Below, in pieces: positions 50,804 to 60,075 of a stretch of 64,000 bases of DNA. The notes under the pieces were generated by a model. The model searched no databases, was not told the DNA's origin, and saw only the letters and a list, made by a program, of their open reading frames with translations. Both the position numbers and the translations under genes were made by a program. The stretch's first letter is position 1. The number at the start of each line of letters is the position of its first letter. Origin of the DNA: an uncultured Mycoplasmatota bacterium (GTDB lineage: Bacteria; Bacillota_I; Bacilli_A; RF39; UBA660); NCBI GenBank assembly GCA_900549625.1, contig URPE01000001.1:108916-172915 (forward strand), written 5' to 3'.

Positions 50804-51371
50804 ATTTGATATTACTGAAAAAAAAGCATTAAGAGAAACAGAAATAGAATGCTCATTTAATAGATTAGTAGAACTTATTGATAATCCTATTGCTGGCAAG
50901 TTTGATGCGTTTCATCTAAGACAAATACACGAGTATCTATTTCAAGATGTTTACTATTTTGCTGGTCAGTATCGTAATGTTAATATGGAAAGAAACCATC
51001 ATGGCTTTACAGATTATGAGATGATTGATAAAAGTGTGAACGAAGAACTTAGACTTATGGCTATCGAAGAGAAAAATATTTATTCTAAGTATGATTTTGC
51101 TTGTCATTTAGCAAGATATTATGCAGAATTATTAAATATTCATCCTTTTAGAGAAGGAAATGGCCGCACTATAAGAGAGTTTATTAGAGAGTATGCCAAT
51201 GCAAAATCCAAAAATTATGCTTTTGGACCATTAGAATTTTCTTGGAGTTTAATTAATAAAGATGATATAAATGAAAATATTCAGTATTCAATCGCATTCC
51301 GCTCTATTATAGAACTAGCCTTTTTAAAAGCATTGACACCTATTTCTCAAGAAAATGCTTGGAAAAGATAG
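50736..51371 (+). CDS. Fic-domain protein (putative AMPylating toxin)
   Basis: 211 residues. The Fic active-site motif HPFREGNGR is complete (H136-R144). Other family features are FRSHxxIxxxLF-like HLRQIHEYLFQDVYYFAGQY (55-80 region) and the flap. Fic enzymes transfer AMP (or another group) to a hydroxyl of a target protein. No inhibitory S/TxxxE motif is seen at its own N- or C-terminus, consistent with control by the small protein upstream. AAGGAG precedes the ATG. A terminator follows. Confidence 0.9.
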   Translation: MKDEMDARWAAYFYPNTEVLKNKFDITEKKALRETEIECSFNRLVELIDNPIAGKFDAFHLRQIHEYLFQDVYYFAGQYRNVNMERNHHGFTDYEMIDKSVNEELRLMAIEEKNIYSKYDFACHLARYYAELLNIHPFREGNGRTIREFIREYANAKSKNYAFGPLEFSWSLINKDDINENIQYSIAFRSIIELAFLKALTPISQENAWKR

Positions 51372-51398
51372 AAAATTATGTGAATTTTTATTATAATA

Positions 51399-51426
51399 AG
51401 ATTATAGTTTTTCTATAATCTTTTTT
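51399..51426 (+). terminator. Rho-independent terminator
   Basis: AGATTATAG-ttttt-CTATAATCT plus a T-run, 28 bases after fic. Confidence 0.85.
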
Positions 51427-51444
51427 CTTGAGAGGGGGACTTTT

Positions 51445-52116
51445 ATGGCAACTGTTTTAATAACCGGCGCCAATGGTGGGTTAGGAAGTTTTTTAGCTCG
51501 TAAATTATGTGAACGAGGTAATACAGTAATACTTGGATATAATAAAAGTAATAATAATCTTTTAAATCTAAAAAAAGAATATGCTAGTCATGTTATTATT
51601 CTTAATATAGATGTAACTAGTGAGGTTAGTATTAAAAATGCTCATTTTTACTTAAAAAACATGGGTATTAAAATAGATACTTTAATTAATAATGCTGGTA
51701 TTGATATTACAAGTGACTTAGAGGCTAAAAGTGTTGAAAGTTTCCTTAAAATTTATAAAGTTAATACCATTGGTGTCTTTTTGATGATAAGAGAGTTCTT
51801 GCCTGAATTACAAGAAGCACGTGGTCATATCATTAACATATCATCTGATAATACAGTAGATGCCTATGACATGGTATCACTAGAGTATGATATATCTAAG
51901 TGTGGTGTTAATCAAATAACTAAGACATTTGCAAGGTCCTATCAAGATATTTATATTAATGCTTTATTATTTGGGTGGCTTGATACCCCAATGAATGATT
52001 TTCCAAGTGATATCAAAAAACAACTTAACTTTATATCTCTTAATAAGGCCACGGATAAAATAATAGAATATATGCATACTAAAAAATCAGGTGAATTGGA
52101 GTTGGTGAGAAAATGA
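51445..52116 (+). CDS. Short-chain dehydrogenase/reductase
   Basis: 223 residues. Rossmann motif TGANGGLGS (T-G-x3-G-x-G), NNAG, the catalytic Ser (IISS region) and Y-x3-K (YDISK) are present; the order is that of classical SDR enzymes such as FabG. The substrate is not determined. AGAGGGGG precedes the ATG. It overlaps the next gene as ATGA, so the two are coupled. Confidence 0.88.
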   Translation: MATVLITGANGGLGSFLARKLCERGNTVILGYNKSNNNLLNLKKEYASHVIILNIDVTSEVSIKNAHFYLKNMGIKIDTLINNAGIDITSDLEAKSVESFLKIYKVNTIGVFLMIREFLPELQEARGHIINISSDNTVDAYDMVSLEYDISKCGVNQITKTFARSYQDIYINALLFGWLDTPMNDFPSDIKKQLNFISLNKATDKIIEYMHTKKSGELELVRK

Positions 52117-53378
52117 AAGAATTTTTAGACTTAGAACCAGAAACATGGGCGTTATATGAAAGTGTGAAAGAAAAATTTTATAGTAAATGCCAAAAAATAG
52201 ATGACTTAGAAGAATATAACTCACTGAAAGTTATGAATGCTTTTTGGCAAAATCATGTTAGTGAAAGTGACTTTGTATCAACAACAGGTTATGGCTATGG
52301 CGATATAGGAAGAGAAAAAGTTGAAAATGTTTATAAAACCATTTTTAAAACCGAAAGTGCCTTAGTAAGAAATCAATTTGTTTCAGGAAGCCATGCCCTT
52401 ACTAAAACATTATTTGGTATTTTAAGACCAGGGGATACATTGTTATCGATAAGCGGGACTCCATATGACACATTACATGAAGTAATAGGTATTGTTGATA
52501 ATCCAAGTTCCTTAAAAAGTTTTGGCGTTTTCTATGATCAAATAGATTTAATAGATAATGATTTTGCTTATGCTAAAATAGAAGAATATCTACAAAATAA
52601 ACCTGTAAAAATGATAGAGATTCAAAGAAGTCGTGGCTATTCAACTAGAAAAACCATTGATATTTTAAAAGTTGAAAAAGTAATATCTTTAATAAAAAAA
52701 GTTAGTCCCAGTACAATTGTTATGGTTGATAATTGCTATTGTGAGTTTGTATCTAAAACTGAACCTAGTGAAGTAGGGGCCGATTTAGTAGTGGGTTCCC
52801 TTATTAAAAATTTAGGCGGGGGTATTGCCTCTAATGGGGCTTATGTCGTTGGTAAAAGAAAGTACGTTAATTTAGTAAGTGAGGCTTTGACCTTGCCAGG
52901 GGAAGGGGCAGACGTGGGACCTAGTCTTGGGGCTAACAAACAATTTTTACAAGGTTTGTTCTTCGCTCCAAGTGTCGTAGCAAGTGCTCTTAAAACATCC
53001 CTTTTAACAAGTCTACTATTAGATAAAATGGGATATATGACTGACCCTAGTCCAGACGAAGAAAGAAGCGATATCGTAGAGACTATTACATTTAATAATC
53101 CTGATGATTTAATCCTTTATTGTAAAGGAATTCAAGATGGTAGTCCTATTGATGCTTTTGTAACCCCCGTTGCGGGTGATATGCCAGGATATAAAGATCA
53201 AGTTATCATGGCTGCAGGTGCTTTTACCCAAGGTAGTAGCATCGAACTATCATGTGATGGACCAATAAGACCTCCCTATATTGCTTATCAACAAGGTGGT
53301 TTAACATACCATACGGCTAAATTAGGGGTTCTAAAAGCCGTGAATGAATTAATAAAAAAAGAGAAAGAAGGAAAATAA
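52113..53378 (+). CDS. Methionine gamma-lyase family/aluminium-resistance-type PLP enzyme
   Basis: 421 residues. It matches the family first annotated as aluminium resistance protein (Met_gamma_lyase, PF06838-type): FVSTTGYGYGDIGREK, RNQFVSGSHALTKTLFGILR, and the PLP Lys region VVGSLIKNLGGGIASNG. It is a cystathionine-synthase-like PLP fold; real substrate uncertain. Overlaps the SDR gene; one base separates it from the DUF1292 gene. Confidence 0.88.
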   Translation: MKEFLDLEPETWALYESVKEKFYSKCQKIDDLEEYNSLKVMNAFWQNHVSESDFVSTTGYGYGDIGREKVENVYKTIFKTESALVRNQFVSGSHALTKTLFGILRPGDTLLSISGTPYDTLHEVIGIVDNPSSLKSFGVFYDQIDLIDNDFAYAKIEEYLQNKPVKMIEIQRSRGYSTRKTIDILKVEKVISLIKKVSPSTIVMVDNCYCEFVSKTEPSEVGADLVVGSLIKNLGGGIASNGAYVVGKRKYVNLVSEALTLPGEGADVGPSLGANKQFLQGLFFAPSVVASALKTSLLTSLLLDKMGYMTDPSPDEERSDIVETITFNNPDDLILYCKGIQDGSPIDAFVTPVAGDMPGYKDQVIMAAGAFTQGSSIELSCDGPIRPPYIAYQQGGLTYHTAKLGVLKAVNELIKKEKEGK

Positions 53379-53379
53379 T

Positions 53380-53625
53380 ATGCCAGAAAAATTTACATTA
53401 GAAACTGATGAAGGAACACGTGAATGTCGTATAATTACAAGCTTATATAGTGAAAACCGTGATCGTCATTATTTGATTTATGAATACACTGATATGCCAA
53501 GTGAAGATATTTTTGTATCTATTTACGATCCTGATAGCGATGAAGATGACTATGAACTATTAGACGTAACTGATGATACTGAATTAGATGAAGTAGCTAA
53601 GTTACTAGAAGAATATATGGAGTAA
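53380..53625 (+). CDS. DUF1292-family protein
   Basis: 81 residues, very acidic. The strand-rich first part (FTLETDEGTRECRIITSLYS, then HYLIYEYTD) and the acidic end with YDPDSDEDDYELLDV and DDTELDEVAKLLEEY fit the Bacillota DUF1292/YrzB-like family. Function unknown. Confidence 0.85.
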   Translation: MPEKFTLETDEGTRECRIITSLYSENRDRHYLIYEYTDMPSEDIFVSIYDPDSDEDDYELLDVTDDTELDEVAKLLEEYME

Positions 53626-53627
53626 TT

Positions 53628-54857
53628 ATGATAAGTGAAGAGCAAAAAAATAAAATAATCAATTACCTTCGCTTAAAATATCCTGGTGAACACGTATCCG
53701 TTTCTTTTAGAAGAGATAAAAATATTTTTATTGATAAAATTCATAATTCTTATTATAAGTATAATTTTGTTAATAATGAACTTGTTTTAGCCCGTGTAAT
53801 CGTCTTACCAGTTGGTAAAATTGGTATCATATTAGGTGGCAATAATTTAAAAAGTGTAAATAACCATAACATCAAAACTAATAAAGGGAAAATAGTTAAT
53901 AGTAAAAGAGTTATAGCTGTATTAGGCTTTACTGCTGCTGTTTTAATATCCGCTACCAGGTCATATGAAAAAGATAAAACCTTCGACCCTCCAGAAGTAA
54001 TAATGATTGATGATTTTGCCTATGAAGAGCCTAAAGAAGATATAGTAAGTGTTGTTGATACGGCTTTGGATGCCGAAAAAAAGAGTGTTGAAGAATTTGA
54101 TGGCGTTGTTCATATTCCTGTAGTTTACCAAGGTAGTAAAGAAGCTAATATAGAAAGACGCTTAGAAACTGATACTATGTATGGTGATATTATCCTTTAT
54201 TATACCGAGCGTTATGGCTTACCGTATTCCCTAACCGCGGCCTTGTTTACTCAAGAAAGATATTACTTAGATAATACTTCATCTAAAGACAAGAAAAATA
54301 TTGGTAGTCTAACAAGCATTAATTGTGAAAAAATCATTGCCCCTGTAATGGAAAATGGCGTAGTAACAGATTATGATAAACTTTATGTTTTACCAGAGTC
54401 TTATGATCGCTTTAAACTAGAAGACTTACATTCTATGATATATGATAAAAGAGATTTAAAAGAAGATTTAGTATATATTAAAGAAGCCGACAAATTACAA
54501 AGTGAAGGCTATCAAATCTATGCTAACAGTGATATTTATAATGTCGAAAATAACATTAAAATTTCTTGCGCTTACTTAAGATATTTAGTTGATAAAAAGC
54601 ACGATCTTATAAAAGGATATATGAGTTATAATGTTGGTTTAAATCGCGTTGATGATACGACAACATATGATACCATTTTAAGTGGCCAAATAAAGACTAA
54701 CAATAACGGTGATGTCTATTACTTAAATCACATTGCTCAGTATATTTTGAGTGACGAAGAAAGTACTGATTTAACTATTAACTTCACAGATGGTACCAGT
54801 CAAACACTAAGTATTGCAAAAGAAGATAATTTAGAGTTAGGAGCTACCCTTAAATGA
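53628..54857 (+). CDS. Membrane-anchored lytic-transglycosylase-like (SLT/lysozyme-like) protein
   Basis: 409 residues. A cytoplasmic N-terminus of about 85 residues is followed by one TM (VIAVLGFTAAVLISATRS) and an outside part. The segment ILYYTERYGLPYSLTAALFT then QERYYLD has the spacing of SLT-type lysozyme folds, with Glu in QER as the likely catalytic acid. The later part (YMSYNVGLNRV) matches the family's end motif (YN-x-G). It would cleave peptidoglycan glycans outside the membrane. Overlaps the next gene as ATGA. Confidence 0.7.
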   Translation: MISEEQKNKIINYLRLKYPGEHVSVSFRRDKNIFIDKIHNSYYKYNFVNNELVLARVIVLPVGKIGIILGGNNLKSVNNHNIKTNKGKIVNSKRVIAVLGFTAAVLISATRSYEKDKTFDPPEVIMIDDFAYEEPKEDIVSVVDTALDAEKKSVEEFDGVVHIPVVYQGSKEANIERRLETDTMYGDIILYYTERYGLPYSLTAALFTQERYYLDNTSSKDKKNIGSLTSINCEKIIAPVMENGVVTDYDKLYVLPESYDRFKLEDLHSMIYDKRDLKEDLVYIKEADKLQSEGYQIYANSDIYNVENNIKISCAYLRYLVDKKHDLIKGYMSYNVGLNRVDDTTTYDTILSGQIKTNNNGDVYYLNHIAQYILSDEESTDLTINFTDGTSQTLSIAKEDNLELGATLK

Positions 54858-55516
54858 AAAAGCTAGATATTTTATATGAAGATAAAGAACTATTAATAGT
54901 TAATAAACCAGCAAAATTACTAACTATTGCTACTGAAAAAAAAGAATCTAATACACTTTATAGTATGGCAAGTTTTTACGTTAAAAAACAATATCCTAAA
55001 AATAAAGTCTTTATTGTTAACCGCCTAGACAGGGATACTTCAGGTATAGTCGTGTTTGCTAAGAACGAAAAATTAAAACATTTCTTACAAGAACATTGGC
55101 AAGAATGTGCAACAAAAAGACAATACATTGGCGTTGTAGAAGGGCGAGTTAAGGATAAAAAAGCAACGCTAAAGTATTATCTAACGGAAGATAAAAGATT
55201 AAATGTTCATGTAACAAATAAAGAACTAGGTAAGTTGTGTACAACCAAATTTAAAGTTATTAACCAAACTCGTGTTTACACATTACTTGATATTGAAATA
55301 CTTTCTGGTCGTAAACACCAGATACGTGTATCTCTTAGTGAATATGGTCATCCCTTAATTGGTGATAAAAAATATGGGGCTTCTAAAAACCCAATTGGCC
55401 GTCTTGGTTTACATTGCTATCATTTGAGTTTACATGTTCCTTATCGTAAAGATAATGTCGAGGTAGAAACAAAAATACCTAAAGAATTTTTAAAAATATT
55501 TGAAAGTGGTGAGTAA
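54854..55516 (+). CDS. RluA/RluD-family pseudouridine synthase
   Basis: 220 residues. It makes pseudouridine in rRNA or tRNA. The catalytic motif is VNRLDRDTSG (Asp in RLD; the usual first His of HRLD is Asn), with ILYEDKELLIVNKPAKLLT at the start and SGRKHQIRVSL near the end. It lacks the S4 domain often present in RluD. The start overlaps the lysozyme-like gene, and the next gene is a second pseudouridine synthase of another family. Confidence 0.9.
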   Translation: MKKLDILYEDKELLIVNKPAKLLTIATEKKESNTLYSMASFYVKKQYPKNKVFIVNRLDRDTSGIVVFAKNEKLKHFLQEHWQECATKRQYIGVVEGRVKDKKATLKYYLTEDKRLNVHVTNKELGKLCTTKFKVINQTRVYTLLDIEILSGRKHQIRVSLSEYGHPLIGDKKYGASKNPIGRLGLHCYHLSLHVPYRKDNVEVETKIPKEFLKIFESGE

Positions 55517-55518
55517 TA

Positions 55519-56232
55519 GTGGAAAGATTACAAAAAGTTATTGCATCTACGGGCTTTTGCTCAAGAAGAAAAGCCGAGGAATATATTAAAAAGGGGCTAG
55601 TTTATGTTGACAATGTTTTAGTAACCGAATTAGGTACCAAAGTATCATATGAAAGTGAAATAGTTGTTGATGGTAATGTTCTTTCTAATAAAGAAGATAA
55701 AGAATATTATCTTTTGTATAAAACAGAAGGGTGTGTTTCCACCGTTAGTGATGAACATAATAGAAAGACAGTTGTTTCATTTATTCCTACGAAATCCAGA
55801 ATTTATCCTGTTGGTCGTCTTGATTATAATACGACCGGTTTACTTCTTTTAACTAATGATGGTGAACTTACTAAAATTCTTACCCATCCTTTCCATGAAG
55901 TAGAAAAAGTTTATCTAGCTAAAATAAATGGCATTTTAACACCAGAAGAATTTATGAAACTAAAAAAAGGCCTTGTTATTGAAGGAAGAAAAGTAGTGCC
56001 TACTTACCTAAAAGTAAAAAAAATAAATAAAGAAAGTGATTCATCAAGCATTTTGATAGGTATTAAAGAAGGGCGTAACCACATTGTAAAAAAAATATTT
56101 GCCTCAATGCATCATGATGTTAAAAAACTAAAAAGAGAAACATTTGCCTTCTTAACACTTGATGGCCTAAAACCCGGTGAGTATCGTCATCTTACTATTA
56201 AAGAAGTTAAAAAACTATATTCCCTAAAATAA
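55519..56232 (+). CDS. rluB: RsuA/RluB-family pseudouridine synthase
   Basis: 237 residues. An N-terminal S4 RNA-binding domain (RLQKVIASTGFCSRRKAEEY) is followed by the catalytic GRLDYNTTGLLLLTNDG and a C-terminal GRNHIVKKIFASMHHDVKKL. RluB modifies the peptidyl-transferase region of 23S rRNA; RsuA is the 16S counterpart, and the two are hard to tell apart here. GTG start at 55519. A bidirectional terminator follows. Confidence 0.88.
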   Translation: MERLQKVIASTGFCSRRKAEEYIKKGLVYVDNVLVTELGTKVSYESEIVVDGNVLSNKEDKEYYLLYKTEGCVSTVSDEHNRKTVVSFIPTKSRIYPVGRLDYNTTGLLLLTNDGELTKILTHPFHEVEKVYLAKINGILTPEEFMKLKKGLVIEGRKVVPTYLKVKKINKESDSSSILIGIKEGRNHIVKKIFASMHHDVKKLKRETFAFLTLDGLKPGEYRHLTIKEVKKLYSLK

Positions 56233-56257
56233 AAAAGCAGACACTAATCTGCTTTTT
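56231..56257. terminator. Bidirectional terminator
   Basis: AAAAAGCAGA-cactaa-TCTGCTTTTT, between the converging rluB-like gene and ferredoxin gene. Confidence 0.85.
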
Positions 56258-56492
56258 CACTGCAACAACCATGACAATGTTCGCATTGGCAGTCTGTAAC
56301 TTCTTCACCTAAAAGAGAAATAATGCCAACAGGACAAGCATCAATCGCATCACGTAAACTTTCCGTATCTAAATTTTCCTCACTAATAACATGAGATAAA
56401 TTTTCCTCATTAAAATCAAAATGTTCAGGATCAATACCAACACATGCCCCACAACCAATACATTGGTCTGTATCTAAAACTAATTTTTTCAT
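56244..56492 (-). CDS. [4Fe-4S] ferredoxin with Cys-rich tail
   Basis: 82 residues. CIGCGACVG and later CPVGI give the single-cluster [4Fe-4S] ferredoxin pattern of Bacillus-type Fer. The C-terminus is extended by CQCEHCHGCC, seen in some relatives and possibly a second metal site. It carries electrons in the cytoplasm. AAGGA precedes the start. Confidence 0.9.
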   Translation of the reverse strand: MKKLVLDTDQCIGCGACVGIDPEHFDFNEENLSHVISEENLDTESLRDAIDACPVGIISLLGEEVTDCQCEHCHGCCSEKAD

Positions 56493-56591
56493 TATATTCC
56501 TTCTTTCACTCCATATTATAAGCGAAAAAAATAATACTTACAAGACTAAAAATACTACCCCTAAATAAAATTATAGAAAGGAGATCATACC

Positions 56592-57221
56592 ATGTTTTTA
56601 ATTGAAAACAAATTACAAGAATTACACGATATATTTATTACTCCCAAAAATTGTTTCTTAAAAAAGCCATTCTTACAAGAAGATCAAAAAGAATTTGATG
56701 AAATTATTGCAAGTCTAAGAAAAGAAACCAAAACTATAGAAGCAAGAACCATTGAAAAAATAGCTGACAACAACTACCAAAACTACTTATGGCTTAGTAA
56801 AATCTTTTTAGAAGAAGAATTAACCATTAGAAACTTAATTTATAGTTTAAAAATGCAAGTTTTAAGTATTGAAGATTACTTTATTACAAATACTAGTTAC
56901 TTAACTATGCAAGAAGAATACTATACCATTTTAAAAGAATATTACTTTGCCCTTTTATATTTTTCTTCCTTTTTAAAAAAGGAACGTCGTCTAACTAAAA
57001 AGGATATAATAATAGAAGAGTTCTATAAAGAAAGAAAAACAGTTATCCCTAATTTAATTGTTCAAAAAGGCCAATTTACTAATGAAGAAGAAATTTTAAT
57101 TTATGCTATAGAAAGTCAACTTAGTTATGAAACCTATTATAATCTGTTAAATAATTTTCTTATTAAAGAAGAAGGAAATAAAAAAATTCGACAAAATATT
57201 TGCAAAAGCCCTAAAATATGA
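56592..57221 (+). CDS. Hypothetical helical protein
   Basis: 209 residues, helical throughout, no TM or signal; not recognised. Rich in Tyr, Glu and Lys, for example YYTILKEYYFALLYFSSFLK. AAAGGAGA precedes the ATG. The next gene begins 30 bases later from a promoter-like stretch (TTGCAA at about 57198). Confidence 0.65.
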   Translation: MFLIENKLQELHDIFITPKNCFLKKPFLQEDQKEFDEIIASLRKETKTIEARTIEKIADNNYQNYLWLSKIFLEEELTIRNLIYSLKMQVLSIEDYFITNTSYLTMQEEYYTILKEYYFALLYFSSFLKKERRLTKKDIIIEEFYKERKTVIPNLIVQKGQFTNEEEILIYAIESQLSYETYYNLLNNFLIKEEGNKKIRQNICKSPKI

Positions 57222-57250
57222 TATCATTTATTATGAAAGGATATCATAGT

Positions 57251-58105
57251 ATGAAAACAAGAGTAGATAAGTATTTTAGTGATATTGAAGAAGCTCCAAA
57301 AAGAGTTAGCAAAAATAATGAGTTATATGAGAGCATTAAGAGTAGTGAGATCTCTAGTTTTGATGTTGGTACTAATGCCCGTGTTATTGGTGAAAATGAC
57401 TCGCAAATGAATGTTGATAAAATAAAAGAAATATTAGAAAAAAATTATGCCGAACCACCTAAAAGAACGGTTATAAAAGATTATGAAGAACCAGAAGAAA
57501 TAGAATTAGAAAAAACTAAAGAATATGATATAAATGCTATATTAGAAAAAGCAAGAGCTGAAAAAGAAATCGATTATGAAAATGAAAGACTAAAAAAAAT
57601 AAGAGATACCCAATATGATATTCTAAAGAACTTAGATTTAAATGATGATAAAAGTTTAAAGTCTTCAACCGAAAAAACAAAAGAAGAATTATTAGATCTT
57701 ATTAATACTATCAATTTAAATGAACAACAAACTAAACAAATAAAGGAGAGTCTTACAGAAACTAAGGGGTTAGATCCTCTTGATTTACTAAGTGATTTAA
57801 AAGGTGATGAAAATACAGTTGTAGCTGGGGCAAGTGAACTGCAAGATGAAATTTTAAAAGCTAAGAGTAGTGAAAGTGATAAAACTAAAAAAGAAATAAA
57901 AGAAGCCCTAGATGAAACTTTAGATAAGTCATTTTATACTAATAGTATGTCATTTGATAAAAAAGATTTTGATGAATCATTCTTTGATGATGATGGTGGA
58001 GCTAGTAGTGTAATTGTAAAAATACTAATCTTTATTGTTTTTATTGCCATCGTCGCTGGCATAGTTATTTTCTTAAATGAGTTTTTAAATTTAGGTTGGT
58101 TTTAA
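57251..58105 (+). CDS. Coiled-coil protein with C-terminal membrane anchor
   Basis: 285 residues, very charged; coiled coil over about 115-175. It ends in one TM (VKILIFIVFIAIVAGIVIFL) and a short outside tail, so most of it lies in the cytoplasm. ATG 57251 follows GAAAGGAT; a frame from 57218 is not supported by a site. The layout resembles division or envelope scaffold proteins, but no family is recognised. Confidence 0.65.
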   Translation: MKTRVDKYFSDIEEAPKRVSKNNELYESIKSSEISSFDVGTNARVIGENDSQMNVDKIKEILEKNYAEPPKRTVIKDYEEPEEIELEKTKEYDINAILEKARAEKEIDYENERLKKIRDTQYDILKNLDLNDDKSLKSSTEKTKEELLDLINTINLNEQQTKQIKESLTETKGLDPLDLLSDLKGDENTVVAGASELQDEILKAKSSESDKTKKEIKEALDETLDKSFYTNSMSFDKKDFDESFFDDDGGASSVIVKILIFIVFIAIVAGIVIFLNEFLNLGWF

Positions 58106-58135
58106 AGAAATACTAAATAAAAGTATTTCTTTTTT
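58104..58135 (+). terminator. Rho-independent terminator
   Basis: AAAGAAATACT-aaataaa-AGTATTTCTTT followed by T residues, overlapping the gene's stop. Confidence 0.8.
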
Positions 58136-58148
58136 CATACAATAAATT

Positions 58149-58835
58149 ATGAAAACTAAAAAGAAACCGATTATTAAAAAAATCTTATTTACAATAGTTA
58201 TAATTCTCGTACTAAGTTTTAATTTTCTTTCCTTTATTGGTAATAAAATAACCCCTAAAGTTACTAGTCTTGCTAAAGTAAGTCTAAATCATCATATAAA
58301 AAATATTGCTTCTAACTTTAAAGAATATACTTATAATAATAAAGATATTCTAATACCTACTTATAATAATAAAAATGAAGTAACTAGTCTAACATATGAT
58401 ATGAAAGTAGTTTATGAAATAGCCGGGGCTTTTACTAGTAATATCAAAAGTTCACTAAAAGAAAAAAATAATAATATTCCCTTTATTACCGAAACTAATA
58501 ACAATAAAATTCTTTTTATGATTCCAATTGGCGCTTTATCTAATCAAGCTCTATTTACGAATATGGGTCCTAAAATACCTGTCCAAATATATTTCGTTGA
58601 CAATGTCTTTACAGAAATTAAAACCAAAGTTACAGATTATGGTATTAATAATGCCCTTATTGAAATTTATTTAAGTATCAACCTAACTTATGAAATAGTA
58701 AGCCCTTTTGTAAGGGAACAAGTGACATTAAATTACAATTTACCTATTGATCAAAAAATCATAACTGGTGTTGTACCAAATATAATCGGTCATACTTTTG
58801 AGGCAAAAACAACTTTCTTTAATGTATTTCCCTAA
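58149..58835 (+). CDS. yunB: YunB-family sporulation-type protein
   Basis: 228 residues. An N-terminal TM (IIKKILFTIVIILVLSFNFL) leads to an outside domain matching YunB: IPIGALSNQALFTNMGPKIP, TKVTDYGINNALIEIYLSI and a closing NLPIDQKIITGVVP. In B. subtilis YunB is made under sigma-E in the mother cell and is needed for normal spores. CATACAAT lies just five bases before the ATG, resembling a sigma-E -10 but too close to give a normal leader, and there is no clear ribosome site. Confidence 0.85.
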   Translation: MKTKKKPIIKKILFTIVIILVLSFNFLSFIGNKITPKVTSLAKVSLNHHIKNIASNFKEYTYNNKDILIPTYNNKNEVTSLTYDMKVVYEIAGAFTSNIKSSLKEKNNNIPFITETNNNKILFMIPIGALSNQALFTNMGPKIPVQIYFVDNVFTEIKTKVTDYGINNALIEIYLSINLTYEIVSPFVREQVTLNYNLPIDQKIITGVVPNIIGHTFEAKTTFFNVFP

Positions 58836-58870
58836 CTTTTATGCTATAATATCTTTAGGATGGTGTTGGT

Positions 58871-59701
58871 ATGATAGGAAAGGTATTTATTAATGAAGTC
58901 TTATCCAAAAGTATTGAATTATACTTAAAATACAAAGATAAAAAAGATTCTTTAGAATACAACAGTTTCTATATTACGGCTATTAGAACCCTTATTTACA
59001 TTTATGGTGAATTAGATATAATAAACCCCTATATTACTCAAAATGAACATAATATGGGCGGCTTTGATTCTAATATAACTAAGTATGGGTTTCCAGCCCC
59101 TCTTTTAGATGACTTTAAAAAACAATTTGTTCTTTTTAACGAGGCCATGCAAAACAAAAGTAAACCAAACGTCCCATTTATAAAAATAGAAAAATATTTA
59201 ATTGACATGTTCTTTTATAAACAAAAGATGATGAACTTACCAAGTACTGAAGAAGAAGAACTAAAAAAATACTTATACATTCCTGAAAATATAAATCCCT
59301 ATATTAAAAGGGATATTGAAAACTTCTTAACTAATAAAAATATTTTAAATGAATACTTTACCAGTAAAAAATTTGAAATGCATCATCAATTTAAACTAGA
59401 AGAAATAAAAAGAACTACTTTAAATGAAGAAGCCTATCTTCTAATGGGTTATAAAATGCCTGATATAAATAATTTATCAGATAATGATTTAGAAAAAGTT
59501 AATCATGAAGTTTATGCTTTCTTTAAAGTAAACGAACTAGATGATAATAAAGAAGAAGTACTAAATAAAGCTATTAATTACTATAAAAGATATGGTAATA
59601 AAATAACGACTGGTAATGGTTATGTTGACTTCTTATTGTTTGCAAGTGTTGTAGCTACGGCTATATTTATTACAATTTTATTTATGTTTAATTATCTATA
59701 A
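58871..59701 (+). CDS. Hypothetical protein with C-terminal TM
   Basis: 276 residues. Mostly soluble and helical, with a single C-terminal membrane helix (FLLFASVVATAIFITILFMF). Not recognised. TGCTATAAT (extended -10) lies about 20 bases upstream and AGGATGGTG is the ribosome site. It is 11 bases from the YutD-like gene. Confidence 0.65.
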   Translation: MIGKVFINEVLSKSIELYLKYKDKKDSLEYNSFYITAIRTLIYIYGELDIINPYITQNEHNMGGFDSNITKYGFPAPLLDDFKKQFVLFNEAMQNKSKPNVPFIKIEKYLIDMFFYKQKMMNLPSTEEEELKKYLYIPENINPYIKRDIENFLTNKNILNEYFTSKKFEMHHQFKLEEIKRTTLNEEAYLLMGYKMPDINNLSDNDLEKVNHEVYAFFKVNELDDNKEEVLNKAINYYKRYGNKITTGNGYVDFLLFASVVATAIFITILFMFNYL

Positions 59702-59712
59702 GGGGGTAGTTT

Positions 59713-59988
59713 ATGGAAGTTTTATTATTAGATACACTTTATAAAGTAATAGAAGAAGAAAAAGAAGGCTTTATAAAAGAAGAAGTAGAAAGTAAGTTTA
59801 CAGAATACTTTTTAGACTATGATTATGTCTTTGGTGACTGGGCTTATGGTAAATTAAGATTAAAAGGTTTTAATAAAAAAGGACACCATAATTTCAAAGA
59901 ACAAAATGATATTGCAAGCCTTAATACTTACAAAAAAGATTTTTGTGCTCCAGAATGCAAAAACTTTCTGTTAGAAAAAATAAGTTAA
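59713..59988 (+). CDS. YutD-like protein
   Basis: 91 residues. The segment DYVFGDWAYGKLRLKGF is typical of the YutD (DUF1027) family, usually about 100 residues, and the following C-x3-C (CAPEC) is also seen there. AAGGGGGTAG precedes the ATG. The molecular role is not established. Near YunB, YutH-like and YutI genes, as in B. subtilis. Confidence 0.7.
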   Translation: MEVLLLDTLYKVIEEEKEGFIKEEVESKFTEYFLDYDYVFGDWAYGKLRLKGFNKKGHHNFKEQNDIASLNTYKKDFCAPECKNFLLEKIS

Positions 59989-60014
59989 ACAAAGAAAAAG
60001 TGTAGCTTAAGGGA

Positions 60015-60043
60015 TTGAAAAACCCAATTAATTTTGCTATAAT
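60015..60043 (+). promoter_or_regulatory. Promoter of 60076-60986
   Basis: TTGAAA at 60015-60020, a 17-base spacer ending in TGC, TATAAT at 60038-60043. Confidence 0.75.
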
Positions 60044-60075
60044 TTTTAAGAAAGATAAAGATAAGGGGAAAAATT

